DNA of 64,000 bases, taken from the NCBI GenBank assembly GCA_030562195.1, contig CM060200.1, forward strand, positions 42,009,084 through 42,073,083, given 5' to 3'. The notes beneath the pieces were generated by a model that saw only the letters and a list, made by a program, of their open reading frames with translations, was not told the origin of the DNA and did not search any database. The translations under genes were made by a program, and so were the position numbers. Origin of the DNA: Nipponacmea schrenckii (taxonomy: Eukaryota > Mollusca > Gastropoda > Lottiidae). Positions within the stretch are counted from its first letter, which is position 1; each line of letters opens with the position of its first letter. Shown here in pieces: positions 1-12,861 of the stretch.

Positions 1-200
1 ACCATGTAAACTTCTTACTATATCTTTATTACTATAGACCACCTACTTTTAGACAATGATCTCTCCTCAACATACATAGCATATTAACAGTTTTAATACA
101 GGTGAGCTATTACTTACAATTCACCCCTTGATTAGATAATAAACTCTACTGAACATGCATTCAATATAAACATTGAATCTAGACCAATTAGAACTCTTCT

Positions 201-551
201 CAACTTGGTGATGGAGCTTGGTGATGAAGGTTGGTGATGAAGCTTGGTGATGAAGTTTGGTAATGAAGCTTGGTGATGAAGCTTGGTGATGAAGCTTGGT
301 GATGAAGCTTGGTGATGAAGCTTGGTGATGAAGTTTGGTGATGAAGCTTGGTGATGAAGTTTGGTGATGAAGTTTGGTGATGAAGTTTGGTGATGAAGCT
401 TGGTGATGAAGCTTGGTGATGAAGCTTGGTGATGAAGCTTGGTGATGAAGCTTGGTGATGAAGCTTGGTAATGAAGCTTGGTGATGAAGGCTGGTGATGA
501 AGGTTGGTGATGAAGCTTGGTGATGAAGCTTGGTGATGAAGCTTGGTGATT
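201..551 (-). repeat. 13-bp minisatellite, about 27 copies
   Basis: Unit GAAGCTTGGTGAT with HindIII site and few variants. It gives a long minus-strand open frame with a 13-residue period that is not a gene. Confidence 0.93.
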
Positions 552-1059
552 TACAATAACTAATCTCTAGACAACAGTAATTTATTGTCTTATACCTTGA
601 CATCATTAGGCACTTTGTTTCAAGAAAGTTTGTAAATGCAGTGATTTCATTGGATCATATGATAGAGAATACAACCAATCAGAATCCTTGATTACATGTG
701 TAGTCATAGTGATTACAATGTTAAAACTGAGATAAATGCATATTTTATATCAATATAAACCTTATAACTAATTATTGAAAGATATTATTGATAAAGTTTA
801 AGTCTAATTTTTGTCTGTGAATCTTAATCTGGCTTAACTTGGCTAATCACTCTTAATATTCACCAACAACTTGAAACAGAACTGTTGACAGATTCATTGC
901 TTGATAAAGACCAGAAAACGCTGGTTGAAACCTCGTGGGTAAAATAAAGTTAGTAATTGTAATCTATAAGAATTAGTTTATTTTATCCAACACATGATAG
1001 TTAAGCTATCTTAATTTTAAACACTCACCAAAAACTTGTAACAGAACCGTTCATAGCTA
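552..1059. other. spacer with hairpin-arm copy and first diverged 51-bp units
   Basis: No gene seen. At 900-985 lies one arm of the palindrome family described at 47505-47730 (gcttgataaagaccagaaaa, cgctggttgaaacctcg, agttagtaattgtaatctat). At 830-1059 are degenerate relatives of the 51-bp unit. Confidence 0.5.
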
Positions 1060-2222
1060 ACCTATCTTAACTTGGTTAATCTAACTTAATGCTCATCAAA
1101 ATCTTAACTTAGCTGTCTTAACTTGGTTAATCTCACTTAACGGTCATCAAAATCTTAACTTAGCTGTCTTAACTTGGTTAATCTCACTTAACGGTCATCA
1201 AAGTCTTAACTTAGCTGTCTTAACTTGGTTAATCTCACATAACGCTCATCAAAATCTTAACTTAGCTTTCTTAACTTGGCTAATCTCACTTAACGCTCAT
1301 CAAAATCTTAACTTAGCTGTCTTAACTTGGTTAATCTAACTTAACACTCATCAAAATCTTAACTTAGCTGTCTTAACTTGGTTAATCTCACTTAACGCTC
1401 ATCAAAATCTTAACTTAGCTGTCTTAACTTGGTTAATCTCACTTAACGCTCATCAAAATCTTAACTTAGCTGTTTTAACTTGGTTAATCTCACTTAACGC
1501 TCATCAAAATCTTAACTTAGCTGTCTTAACTTGGTTAATCTCACTTAACGCTCATCAAAATCTTAACTTAGCTGTCTTAACTTGGTTAATCTCACTTAAC
1601 ACTCATCAAAATCTTAACTTAGCTGTCTTAACTTGGTTAATCTCACTTAACACTCATCAAAAACTTAACTTAGCTGTCTTAATTTGGTTAATCTAACTTA
1701 ACGCTCATCAAATCTTACTTAGCTGTCTTAACTTGGTTAATCTCACTTAACACTCATCAAAATCTTAACTTAGCTGTCTTAACTTAATTAATCTCACTTA
1801 ACGCTCATCAAAATCTTAACTTAGCTGTCTTAACTTGGTTAATCTCACCTAACGCTCATCAAAATCTTAACTTAGCTGTCTTAACTTGGTTAATCTCACT
1901 TAACGCTCATCAAAATCTTAACTTAGCTGTCTTAACTTGGTTAATCTCACTTAACGCTCATCAAAATCTTAACTTAGCTGTCTTAACTTGGTATATCTCA
2001 CTTAACACTCATCAAAATCTTAACTTAGCTGTCTTAACTTGGTTAATCTCACTTAACGCTCATCAAAATCTTAACTTAGCTGTCTTAACTTGGTTAATCT
2101 CACTTAACACTCAGCAAAATCTTAACTTAGCTGTCTTAACTTGGTTAATCTCACTTAACGCTCATCAAAAACTTAACTTAGCTGTCTTAACTTGGTTAAT
2201 CTCACTTAACACTCATCAAAAA
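1060..2222 (+). repeat. 51-bp minisatellite, about 23 copies
   Basis: Unit CTTAACTTGGTTAATCTCAC TTAACGCTCATCAAAATCTT AACTTAGCTGT. The unit itself holds short subrepeats based on CTTAACTT(A/G)G, so it probably grew from a shorter motif. Confidence 0.92.
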
Positions 2223-5109
2223 AATAGATAGTTAAGCTTTACAAAATATCCAAGGGAGACAATCGAATCAACATCCTTGCTCAAGGGTTAATTTTATAAA
2301 AATATTGGTACTAAAATATAATCAATAATTTCCCCCATCTTGGTTCAATCTCGTTTATTATTGATAAACTTCTAGATATAGCTTGTTAATGTAAAATCTA
2401 ATCAATCTAGCTTTCTATTTCTCAATAACAAGTTACTATTATAACAGAAAGCACTGGCACAGGATAAAGTCAAATTGAGGTGGTTATTTATCAAAAAGAT
2501 TCTTTATAAATCAGATATTTTATGTTGAAAGAAGGCGCAGGTTGACTTCTGGTTCTCATCCAATCAAATCTGTCAGTTAAAATACTCAACCGATTCCAAA
2601 CGCTTAAATTGCAGATGAGTAGGACGTAAAACTTTATTCATTTCATTTCCAAAATGCTTAAAGACAGAGAGAGGTGTGCTATTTTCAGGGGTTGATTCGG
2701 GTCATCATTTAAACTTTCAAACATAATTCTAGACACTCATGGATTTGAAGGCTTTTTGAATTTTACTGGTAAACTTAGCTAAATATTTCCTGTTTCTGAG
2801 ACTAAGGTATGATTGGCAAACAAATGGCAAACCTGTCTCTTCTATCTATTTACATCTAAGATTCAATTCATAAATACAGAAGAACACAAAGAACTGATGG
2901 AGGGCGCCATTTTGAAGTTATTGGTCTTTCAGACGGACTAAGTCTAGTAATGGAGCAAATTGTCTCAAAACCAGCCAGTTGCTATAAAGAGTAGTCCTTT
3001 TACAAACCTAGTTGTTGTAAGGTTTCGACCTGTTATAAAGTCAAACTTGGCACCACATAAAGTGGAATATTCAATAATAATTTGAACAGACAAACCAGCT
3101 ATTTTCCTCCAATATGGAGATGTTTTTTTTGTGAAAATTCTACCAAGTTCACCAAGATATACTGATCATAAATCAGAATTACAACACATTCACCTGGATC
3201 ATTCTGACAGTAATAGTATTAAATTATCCAATACCATGATAGGATTTACAGATATTTGTGATCGATCAGCTGAAATCCCCTCCCCCACCAGCTCACTGAC
3301 ACCTGGGCTGTTAATTTGGTACAACTTTCCCACTATATCCAACACCCCAACATCCAACAATACATAAACAAACCAAGTACCAACGATTCAAACCCCAGAC
3401 CTAAACCTGATATTAAAATAACAATATGTATTTATCATGAACTTGAAGCAACTGAACTGAATGTGACTGTATTTTATTAAGGTACTAAAGTACAAACCAT
3501 CCAAACTGCAAAACAGTTTGATATAAACATTTCAATTTATTTTAATGAGGTACAAGATATAGATCAGTTGGATAAATTAACCAAGTACTAACCATCCAAA
3601 CCACAAAACTAAACCTGAAACCACAATAACTTATTGACAAAACTTTAGGAAAAACAGTCTGATATAAACATTTCAATTTATTTTAATGAGGTACAAGATA
3701 TAGATCAGTTGGATAAATTAACCAAGTACTAACCATCCAAACCACAAAACCCAGAATAAAAAAAAAATAGTCGGCAGCTCCTGTACTTTTCACTGAAGAA
3801 GTATATCAAAAATAAGTGAGTAAGTATTTTATAAAGTGGTTTCAAATTCCCCCCCAAAATACCTTCTTTATTAGCCCATTATAAAGAAAGTGGTTTCAAA
3901 TTCCCCCCCAAAATACCTTCTTTATTAGCCCATTAGGTGCAAGGGAGTAGGATGTAAAACTCCATTCATTTCATTTCAAATAAAAATAAATTATTAAATA
4001 CTAACCATGATTTGATTTTACAGAATTTAAAAATCTTCACCCAACTTTGATGTTAATTATCCATACACTGATGGTATTATATCCCTGATGTCAGTTATTG
4101 ACGACAGTCTTCTATAGAAGCACTGACAGTGTCACAAGTATTAGATATTAAACACGATACTACTAGATAGAAACGCTTGATTAGTGAAAATACACAGCAA
4201 GCACTATCGGTGTTCCTAATTTTAAAGTTAAAGTTGTGTCAGAAAAATTACCACACAAAAAGTTTCAGCACAATCAAAGTTTCAAGTTCAATATTGTCAG
4301 TCCTGTTTTTAAAATTTAAAGAGCACAATCAACTAGTCAACAAGTTTTAAAATGTTGGAGAAATATTTCCAGAAAACAGTCAAAGAACCTCTGAGAGCAC
4401 TCTTTCCCTAAAGTCTACAGAACCAATTGTCTCATATACACTTTCCTTTCCCAATGGTTCACCAATCGTTATCAAACATATAGACCAGTCATCTTAAAAC
4501 TTAGAGTAATCAGGTACTGGGAATCGGTATTGATCCCTAGTTACTATGACAACCAGATTGGTTGGAACTATCAGGATATTTCAATCTATGTCTACAACTA
4601 TATAAAGAAATCAGAGAATAAAAGAAAAAAAAACCGAAGCTGAATTCCCGAACGTGCATTGGCCAATAATTTATGACGTTCAACGAAATTGAAACATAAA
4701 ATAAATATAAAGTAGAATCAATGTGAACCTGATCAATTATTACAGGTCATAGTGTACAGGAATTACAGACTCGACAGATTTTCTCTTGATATATTGGTTT
4801 TTAACACTTTTCTTTACAGCATATGGAGAGAACGTACATTATTGGTAAATTTGATTATAAAGCTGTCTTTATAAAACAGAAAATCTGTTTAAATTAGAGA
4901 CAATTTAAGTAAGGTTTGAGCAAGGAGCATATATATAAAACAAGATTGAACACTTTTCGTTACAGAATATGAAGAGAAATGACATTACTGGCAAATTCAG
5001 GTTCAGAAATATGTAAGTTTATATTTCAACTGTCAAAAAAAACAAATTGCATTTCATCATTTTTCTTATGTATTACTCTAACTTGGAAAAGACTGGGAAA
5101 TAGACTGAA
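2223..5109. other. gene-free stretch with dispersed-repeat pieces
   Basis: No coding exon recognised. SINE ends occur at 2622-2650 and 3945-3975. Two direct duplications are visible: a block from GATATAAACATTTCAATTTA at 3520 and again at 3660, and a 54-bp block with TTCAAATTCCCCCCCAAAAT at 3836 and 3890. The frame at 3131-3367 has no protein-like features. Confidence 0.5.
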
Positions 5110-5455
5110 ATAAATGAAATGAATGGAGTATTACATCCTACTTTCTGTACCTATGAACTAATGAAGACCGGAAACACCATGCAGTGTGTGCAATGAGGGA
5201 AATTTTGCCATTGGCAACTGTCGAGGGATTTATAACGTGCATAGCCTTTAGCACACATGGCCTTGGTTTATTGTCTAATCTGAACAAGTAGACGCTGTTG
5301 CTATGTCAGTCCCTCAGATCTGCATCACTGACAAGGGGAAACCGGGCTGAAAATTCCAAAAGTTCATCTCGACCTTTGCCGGGATCGAACCCAGGGCCTT
5401 CAGGTTAGTGAGCAGGCATCAAACTCACTGAGCCACCATGACTGCCTGGGAATTA
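5110..5455 (-). mobile_element. tRNA-derived SINE, near full length
   Basis: Minus strand: A-box-like TGGCTCAGTGAG (complement of 5424-5435) and B-box GGTTCGATCCC (complement of 5381-5391) about 33 bp apart, the internal polymerase III promoter of tRNA. The body continues to a 3' end that reads GGATGTAATACTCCATTCAT and then a TTTCATTT tail at 5110-5135. This end (CGTAAAACTCCATTCATTTC type) recurs widely in the window. The source tRNA was not determined. Confidence 0.72.
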
Positions 5456-6243
5456 GGCTTAGACTTCTGTACGAATGTCATTTAATAGACATGCTGTCAA
5501 GATGAACAGGGTCGTGGTAAATGTCAGTGAATAACGGCAGTATAAAGACATGTCATTAACTCGGAAACGACAGTTTATTATTATCGGACTGAGTCGAGCG
5601 TTATTATCAGGAATTAAAATTACCGCAGACAAAGAACCTGGGTTTATTCTGATCTCATAGGCTGATTTTATCTCCCTTCTTATAAATATTTCTAACAGAT
5701 GTCAGCCAGCTTTAACAAGAACTTTGGTAAAATTATATTGAAACAAAATGTCAAGGATGTATCTGCAATAATTGTTAAATCTCAAAAATAGTTTTAATAT
5801 ATGTCCGACAGCTAAAACAGAGAACCAGAAAAACAGTGTAACCTTATCATCTGTTTGCTAGCACCAAATAAGTCAGCTATTTTCAATAAGAATCTCAGAA
5901 ACAAGGTTTTAGCATTATTAATATTTTCAAGCTGTATTTCTATTGATTGTTGATATCACATAAAAAAAAAGGTCTTGATATTTGGTTCAAAATTTACAAC
6001 TGTGAAATCAAATTTCAAAGTGTTGATGTTTATATTTTTCTAACACAAGATTAACAGTAGGCTACTATTTTGAAATGAAATGAAATGAATGGAGTTTTAC
6101 GTCCTACTCTTTGCTACTATTTTGAAGGCTGATATTCCATTTCTAGAATGCTAAAATAATGGATACATTGCTGAATGCTGTAGGATATATATAGGATATG
6201 AAATCAAGGGGAGTTTAATAATATCTCAGGTTCTGAGACTTAC
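5456..6243. other. gene-free stretch
   Basis: AT-rich; a SINE terminus (gaatggagttttacgtccta) at about 6085-6110. Nothing else seen. Confidence 0.4.
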
Positions 6244-6320
6244 AACTTATCTATATCAATTCTACCGAGACAGGTCTCTTCCTCCTGACCTTGACATTTA
6301 ATCAATAATCCAATATAGAC
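6244..6320 (-). CDS. candidate 77-nt exon of the same unidentified minus-strand gene
   Basis: Minus-strand acceptor TATATCAG, 77 nt, then a strong donor GTAAGT. Only one frame is open and it reads VYIGLLIKCQGQEEETCLGR followed by IDIDK, entering in phase 0, which fits the microexon 9035-9000, and leaving in phase 2. The joined stretch faintly recalls the segment before the RA domain of RASSF proteins (Gly-Phe-Ile-Lys-Val-Gln type), but that is too weak to name it. Next exons towards position 1 were not found by eye. Confidence 0.36.
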
Positions 6321-6394
6321 CTGATATAAACCATCCTGTTGACTGGACGGACCACAAATTATTCTCCTTCTGAACGAACTTATATTATCTTCCT

Positions 6395-6507
6395 TTAGTA
6401 AAAATACCCCAAATTTATTTAACCGTATATAGTGCTCACCCCCTCTTTGTTGGGCCCATTTTATGGCAAAAACCTGCGCATTATACACGGAAATATACGG
6501 AAGTTAC
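6395..6507. mobile_element. possible DNA-transposon end fragment
   Basis: Minus strand reads CCGTATATTTCCGTGTATAA then TGCGCAGGTTTTTGCCATAA and later CACTATATACGG. This looks like a terminal repeat of a Tc/pogo-type element with its inverted partner close by. The open frame 6488-6240 crosses it and is not a single exon. Confidence 0.3.
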
Positions 6508-6652
6508 ATTAACTGGACACATTTATATGGAAAACAATTACTTATTTAATAACTTTATTTGCTTGATAAAGACGAGAGTACCTTCGTCGAAACGTCACAA
6601 GTTATTTAATAAAGTAATTGTTTTCCATATAAATTTGTCCAGTTACTGACTT
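6508..6652. repeat. palindromic element, 45-bp arms around a GTCGAAACGTC core
   Basis: Left arm AACTGGACACATTTATATGG and AAAACAATTACTTATTTAAT is inverted at 6600-6650. The loop carries GCTTGATAAAGACGAGAGTA CCTTCGTCGAAACGTC, itself a small hairpin (GACGA/TCGTC). Same design as 47505-47730 but with different arms. Confidence 0.72.
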
Positions 6653-7319
6653 ACATCACATACTGGTATATATCCAGGTTACAAACAGACTAGGGAAATC
6701 CTAGGGTAGGGACTCAAGATTCCCTCAGGTCACAAAAACTTTTGAATCGATTGAAAATTTCAAAATTTGTTTTTAAAGAGTCCAAATATTATATATAAAC
6801 TGTAGTACTGCCAGTTGTCAGTGGCCTGCAACCAAAATATATATATTTTTCTGGTCCCCATGACGAAATAATTTGGAACTCTTGTCTCCTAGGATCCTAT
6901 CTTCTATTATTGTGTCTAGTACATGTAGCCAGAATTAGAATTATAATAAAAAAAAAACAAATGACGTCGATAATTTCAAATGACAAATAGAGACATTTTC
7001 ACGAGAGCTTATAACAATTTTATTCTGTTATTTTATTAAAGTCTGACAAAAATTCTATTCCAAAGAAAATATTGTAAATTCAATGAAAAAAAATCCATTT
7101 TACCAATTTAAAATGTCATAGAAAAATTTTCTTTGTAGCTTGGAAAGAGCAAAAAACTATATTCATCAAAAAAAACAATGCAACTGAAGACTTTAAAAGG
7201 TCAAAGGTACGTGAAATGAAAAGATATTTTTCATTAAGAACGGGTGATAAAGAGTAAGAAGCAGAGAACATTTACATTAACAAAGAAACAGCAAGTCGAA
7301 GCAGAATGGTTTTTCTAGG

Positions 7320-7690
7320 TTTGATTAAGAATGAAAGTAGTGAGTGTACCAAAGAGAGAGGGGTTGGGACTAGGGTAGGAAAGGGTTGGGTTGGCAATAT
7401 GGGCAGAGAGAGAGGGGGAGGGGGAAGGGGTAGAGTTGAGGGATATTAGGCAGGAAGACATGAGAATGGGAGGAATAGGTAGGATAAGGAGGAACAATAT
7501 GAGGTAGAGAGGGGGAGGGAGGAAGGGTAGAGTTGAGGAATATGAGGCAGGGGGTGGAGGGGGGAAGGGTAGAGTTGAGGGATATGAGGCAGGGAGACAT
7601 GAGAATGGGAAGGGTAGACTATGAGGAATGGGAGGGAGGAACATGAGAAATGGGCTAGGGAGGAGCAATATGAGGCAGATACAGGAGAGG
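7320..7690 (+). repeat. purine-rich (G/A) degenerate repeat tract
   Basis: GGGAGGGGGAGGG-like runs interspersed with GGATATGAGGCAG(G) motifs at irregular 40-60 bp spacing. The complementary frames (Pro/Ser/Leu-rich) are artefacts. Runs of G on one strand could form G-quadruplex or H-DNA. Confidence 0.6.
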
Positions 7691-8999
7691 ATGGAACTAG
7701 GATAGGGTAGTGTTCAGTGATTTGAGTTTGGATTTGGGAAGTTTAACTAGGTTGACGAGGGCCAAGCAATATGATGAGGAGGCAGACATTTTGAACATCA
7801 CATGATATTATGATCTAATTAGTTTAAATATATTGATCGCCTGACAAAAACCAGGCAGACAACAAATTGAATTGCAGACGTAACTTAATTTCCCTGCTTG
7901 ATAACAGAAACAATGGGCTGATAAATCAAGGTAAATAACTCCTGTTTGTCAATAAGTACATTGAAACAGTTTATATTTGGACTCAGACCACAAAAACATT
8001 CTGCAGAATAATTGTATTAACATTAACATCCCCTTCCCTCCATTTTTAGGATATTGGCGTGTTTTTTGACTACATTTAGATCAGAGGAAACACGAAGATG
8101 TTAGGAAGAAGAAGATGAGATGTTAAAATTGTCATTTCCATCTCAGACTCTTCATATCCAGGGGTAAACTACTTTCGATTTCGAGATTGTTCATGATCAG
8201 TTTTATTTGGTTTCTAATTTTGGGAAAGAAGAAAAGATGAAGAAGCATGAAATTTAATGGGTTTTTTTAACATTTCAATTTCTTTATTTACAATGTTCAC
8301 GGTGTTGATATTTTGAATTTTTGAGGAGAATATAGGCCTACATTAACCAGGCTTTCATGTTATATATTGGAAAATATTTTAACAAAAGTTAGTGAAGGTT
8401 TGATTTTATGATTTAACATGGAAACTGAGATGGTGGACTGAGCCAATAAATAACTGTATCAAACATAATAATTCTTCAACATTGCTTCAAATTGTGGTGA
8501 AGTGTAAACTGTTGAAACATTGTATTTAATACGAATCAGGGCTCAATTTTACACAAAAATCTTCAGTGAACTTTTTCGTAAATATGATATTTCTTTATGT
8601 AATATTCTACACTTATGACAAGTTCTTCTCACAAGATTTATTTGTGGAAGGGCCCCACCCTCCCTGTCTACCTACCTACCATACAGGAATAGAATGGCAT
8701 CAATAAAAAACATGTAGAAAACATAGAAAGCTAGAACTTCAATAAGCCAAGACACAAATATCTATACTAGACTAGTCAAACATCAAATTTATCATGAAAT
8801 AGAAAAAGATAATTACAAAGAGAAAAATGGGAAAGGAAATTTAACGAACTATTTTATAAAGAAAGTAGGTTTTTAAATACAAGCTTACGACTCACAGAAA
8901 ATATATGACAAAAATATATCACACAATATCAAAATATATCACGTAGAAATAGAATATTGGATTTCTAGATTTGAAGGAAATATAAAATCATTTCTATAC
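7691..8999. other. gene-free stretch, possibly intronic
   Basis: Nothing recognised. If the candidate exons at 9035-9000 and 6320-6244 are real, this is intron. Confidence 0.3.
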
Positions 9000-9035
9000 C
9001 TGAACAAGTCCGTCAGCTCTCATCCCCGGGAAGTA
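9000..9035 (-). CDS. candidate 36-nt microexon of an unidentified minus-strand gene
   Basis: On the minus strand a pyrimidine-containing acceptor (ending TTATTCAG) is followed by 36 nt and a donor CAG|GTATAG. The open reading is YFPGMRADGLVQ in phase 0 on both sides. It would join in frame to the candidate exon 6320-6244. Nothing here is recognised with certainty. Short exon length makes a chance match possible. Confidence 0.33.
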
Positions 9036-9230
9036 CTGAATAAGGTAAAATATGAGTTGAATTCTAGAACAATATCGTGTTGAATAAAGTCAATAAATGT
9101 TTATTCACTGTATCACATTAATAATAGAAAAAACACAAGTAATGTCATGGAGACCTGTAGAGCTTGAAAATAGATCGGTAGTTCTACTGAGTTATTATCT
9201 TTCTGTTTCTCCCTGTGTATTTCACACTAA

Positions 9231-9312
9231 CGACTTGACATGCTATATTCCTAACGACTTGACATGCTATATTCCTAACAAATTGACATGCTATATTCCT
9301 AACGACACCAAC
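9231..9312 (+). repeat. 24-bp repeat, 3.4 copies
   Basis: CGACTTGACATGCTATATTC CTAA repeated at 9231, 9255 and 9279. Confidence 0.75.
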
Positions 9313-10090
9313 TCTGTTATTCTCACTTTAATTTAATTTATCACACAAGAATACTAAGTGTCCAGAAGTTCAACTTTCAACAATGCCTTAAAACAACCTG
9401 TCAGTTATAGCACAATTTCTCAGAAATATTTTCACTGAATTTTTGTTCACACCTTTGAAACAATGTTTAAGAATTTTGTCAACAAAATTCATTTACAAAA
9501 TCCAACAACAGCGACAATTAACAAATGTTAATTACAGATTCTTAAAGATCCGAAATAAAACATCAAAGTTTAAATGTTAAAATAGGCAGAATTCTGATAA
9601 AACAGAATTCTGACTGCTGTGTTATTAAACTGAAAATAATAATTCTACTAACACATCCACACCTGGTGTTTTATCAGAATACTCCCTTTTTTAACCATTT
9701 AACTTTTTAAACAAATAAAATAATAGGTAAAAACTGGTGATGAAAAACTAGACCACTGATAAAACAATATTAGAGTATTATTTATTCAGTTTTGTATTTA
9801 AATTTAAATAAAACCACGGAAACAATGTCACAGTCTAACAGCAGAAATTTAATTGTCTTAAACCATTTACACTGAAAACTAATTGAATACAAAGTATAGT
9901 CCAAGATATTTCTACTGACAGATGAACAGAATATCTCTGTGCTGGACTGGACTAGGACAGTACCTACTATTTATAAACCAATACGAGATAACTGACCATC
10001 TAATTAGATTCTTATATTACTGAAAATCTGGATTTTATCTTAATTCAGTTTTTGAGAATAAGGATGCAGATATAATAATCCAGTCAGATT
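9313..10090. other. gene-free stretch
   Basis: AT-rich with no exon, array or element recognised. Confidence 0.3.
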
Positions 10091-10092
10091 TA

Positions 10093-10335
10093 AGATGTTA
10101 TTTAGAAGTTATATTTAGAAGTTATAATCAATGACACACTAGTTAAACTATCACAATGTTATACAATGTTATACAATGTTATACAATGTTGGTAGAATCT
10201 AGAATTATAACTGATATAATATTCTAGTCAGATATTTGAGATGTTATTTAGAAGTTATAATCAATGACACACTAGTTAAACTATCACAATGTTATACAAT
10301 GTTATACAATGTTGGTAGAATCTAGAATTCTAACT
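10093..10335 (+). repeat. direct duplication of about 140 bp with inner 12-bp repeat
   Basis: The block AGAAGTTATAATCAATGACA through GGTAGAATCTAGAAT occurs twice. Inside it ACAATGTTATAC is itself repeated, three times in the first copy and twice in the second. Confidence 0.75.
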
Positions 10336-10489
10336 GATCAATATAGGAATATTAAGATATCAATATTATTCCAGATAGAGGTTTTATTATTCAACAATCC
10401 TCAACTGTAGCTATAAAGTCCAACCTGTCACAGTAATGAATGGTGAATTTCTGTGTGTCTTCCTGAATGAGAATTTTTACTTCCTGTAT

Positions 10490-10635
10490 TAAAGTGATAC
10501 TGCGTCTTAGAATGGATATAAAGTTCTCAAGAATGTCCAATATGCCCCTTAAAATCTGGAAAGCTCACAAAACTAAGTCATTTTTGATCAATTAATTAAT
10601 GTTCATTCTAGGACCTATTATCTTTTTAAGTTATG
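10490..10635 (+). mobile_element. left half of a TTAA MITE
   Basis: Starts TTAAAGTGATACTGCGTCTT and continues through AGAATGGATATAAAG and an ACAAAACTAAGTCA block. No right arm follows. A truncated copy. Confidence 0.5.
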
Positions 10636-11261
10636 ATTTATCAAGTGATAAAAATACTACGGCCCTAGATTTAAATGAGACAAAATGGCAAATATGAGCT
10701 GTTGGGCAAGGGGCTCCCTTGTAGGTTACTATTAAACTTACAGGGGTAGAATTTTTCCCTTTAAAAACTTCCAGTGTACATCGAATTCATTTCATTATAT
10801 AATAGTGTTTTTATTTGAATATAAAATATACAACTAGGCCATACAGTGATGTTAATATTCAGCAGTTGGTTATTGTACTGTCTCTACTGACTATTTTAGC
10901 ATCAAGTACTCTAGTTTCAGGAGGACGTCACTCAGCTTTGCTGCCTATTGTTTTATTACAACTATATATTTTAAAATTGAGTAACAACACTGCCAGAAGA
11001 AATGGGAATTCCTGATAAAAGAGGTATTCTGGGGTCTGTAAGTAAGGGGAGTAATGAAGCGTATTTATTTAGGTTTGGTTATCAATTAATTTAATTGGTG
11101 TCATCTGTCACATCGTTAGTGGGACAATACTTCGTTAATTAACCATGCATTACTATCATCCACCTCATTATTGATACCAGATCAGCTCATGAATATTCAA
11201 TATCTTCATTAACATACAAGTATATCTTATTTGTTACAAACTGTCATGTTTTCAGGGATAT

Positions 11262-12255
11262 AGTTTTGGTTGTATTTACCAGAGCTTTAGACTGTATTTA
11301 CCAGTAATGTCTGACTAGAGCTCTAGACTGATGATTTGACTGTATTTACCAGTCATGTCTGACTAGAGCTCTAGACTGTTGATTTGACTGTATTTACCAG
11401 TCATGTCTGACTAGAGGTCTAGACTGTTGATTTGACTGTATTTACCAGTCATGTCTGACTAGAGCTCTAGACTGTTGATTTGACTGTATTTACCAGTCAT
11501 GTCTGACTAGAGCTCTAGACTTTTGATTTGACTCTATTTATCAGTCATGTCTGACTAGAGCTCTAGATTGTTGATTTGACTGTATTTACCAGTCATGTCT
11601 GACTAGAGCTCTAGATTGTTGATTTACTGTATTTACCAGTCATGTCTGACTAGAGCTCTAGACTGTTGATTTGACTGTATTTACCAGTCATATCTGACTA
11701 GAGTTCTAGACTGTTGATTTGACTGTATTTACCAGTCATGTCTGACTAGAGCTCTAGACTGTTGATTTGGCTGTATTTACCAGTCATGTCTGAACTAGAG
11801 CTTTAGACTGTTGATTTGACTGTATTTACCAGTCATGTCTTACTAGAGCTCTAGACTGTTGATTTGACTGTATTTACCAGTCATGTCTAACTAGAGCTCT
11901 AGACTGTTGATTTTGGGTGTATTTACCTGTCATGTCTGACTAGAGCTCTAAACTGTATTAACCTGTCATGTCTGACTAGAGCTCTAGATTATTTACTGTA
12001 TTTACCAGTCATGTCTGACTAGAGTTCTAGACTGTTGATTTGACTGTATTTACCAGTCATGTCTGACTAGAGCTCTAGACTGTTGATTTGACTGTATTTA
12101 CCAGTCATGTCTGACTAGAGCTCTAAACTGTATTAACTGTCATGTCTGACTAGAGCTCTAGACGACTGTATTTACCAGTCATGTCTGACTAGAGCTCTAG
12201 ACTGTTGATTTGACAGTATTTACCAGTAATGTCTGACTGGAGCTCAAAACTGTAT
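11262..12255 (+). repeat. 48-bp minisatellite, about 20 copies
   Basis: Unit TGTATTTACCAGTCATGTCT GACTAGAGCTCTAGACTGTT GATTTGAC. Every full unit contains the 12-bp perfect palindrome CTAGAGCTCTAG. Some units lost the GTTGATTTGAC end. Confidence 0.92.
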
Positions 12256-12861
12256 CAAGATAATTGTGTAAATAAACTCAAAAAAGGCTCAATGCATGTA
12301 ACAACTAAACAGCTTTAAGAAACCCCCAATAAAACAATGATGTCACACTTTTTAAATTTGCCCGAAAAAACTTATTTAACATAACAAAACATGACACAAA
12401 AAAGATTATTAAAGATTAGCTTGTGATGAAAAGAAATGGAGTTTTACATCCTATAGTGTGGTCTAGTTTGGCTTTAGGCAATGAAATCAAACACATTTCA
12501 TATCATAAAGTAAAAATAAGAATAAATTTTCAAAACAAATGTAAAAGTATTGGTTTTGTAAAAATGAAATTATATCAGATTAATTCAAGATTTATTTAAC
12601 AATCCTGCTGGATCTAAATCGTTATTCACATGCTTTTAGTCTTTACTATTGGGTTGAATCGGGTAGACAAACGACACGATTTCACAACGGCAGAAATCAA
12701 TACTCTACACCGTGTGTAAAAATTCAGGAAAAATCAAACTGATAATTGTGTTCTAGACAAGTCATTTGAATAAAATTGGACTAATGACATGAGTGTAGAC
12801 ATAGTTATCGATAAAACAACGTTTTGTTTTCATCATTAGTGAATTAGAATCGCCATCTTAC
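12256..12861. other. gene-free stretch
   Basis: A SINE end (aaatggagttttacatccta) near 12432. If the promoter at 12862-13030 is real, this is the start of intron 1 of a minus-strand gene. Confidence 0.3.

Noticed and set aside
121..606. 161-codon minus-strand frame with ITKLHHQASSPSF repeats
   Set aside because: Generated by the 13-bp minisatellite.
201..2222. Regular repeats as a possible CRISPR array
   Set aside because: Direct tandem repeats without unique spacers, in eukaryotic DNA.
5381..5445. A tRNA gene on the minus strand
   Set aside because: A- and B-box are present, but the cloverleaf is not kept and the sequence continues into a SINE body.
7315..7668. Pro/Ser/Leu-rich minus-strand frames
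   Set aside because: Purine-rich tract on the other strand; two frames overlap and neither has splice or homology support.
10815..11015. 66-codon frame with a hydrophobic segment
   Set aside because: No splice signals, no recognised family, and composition expected by chance in AT-rich DNA.
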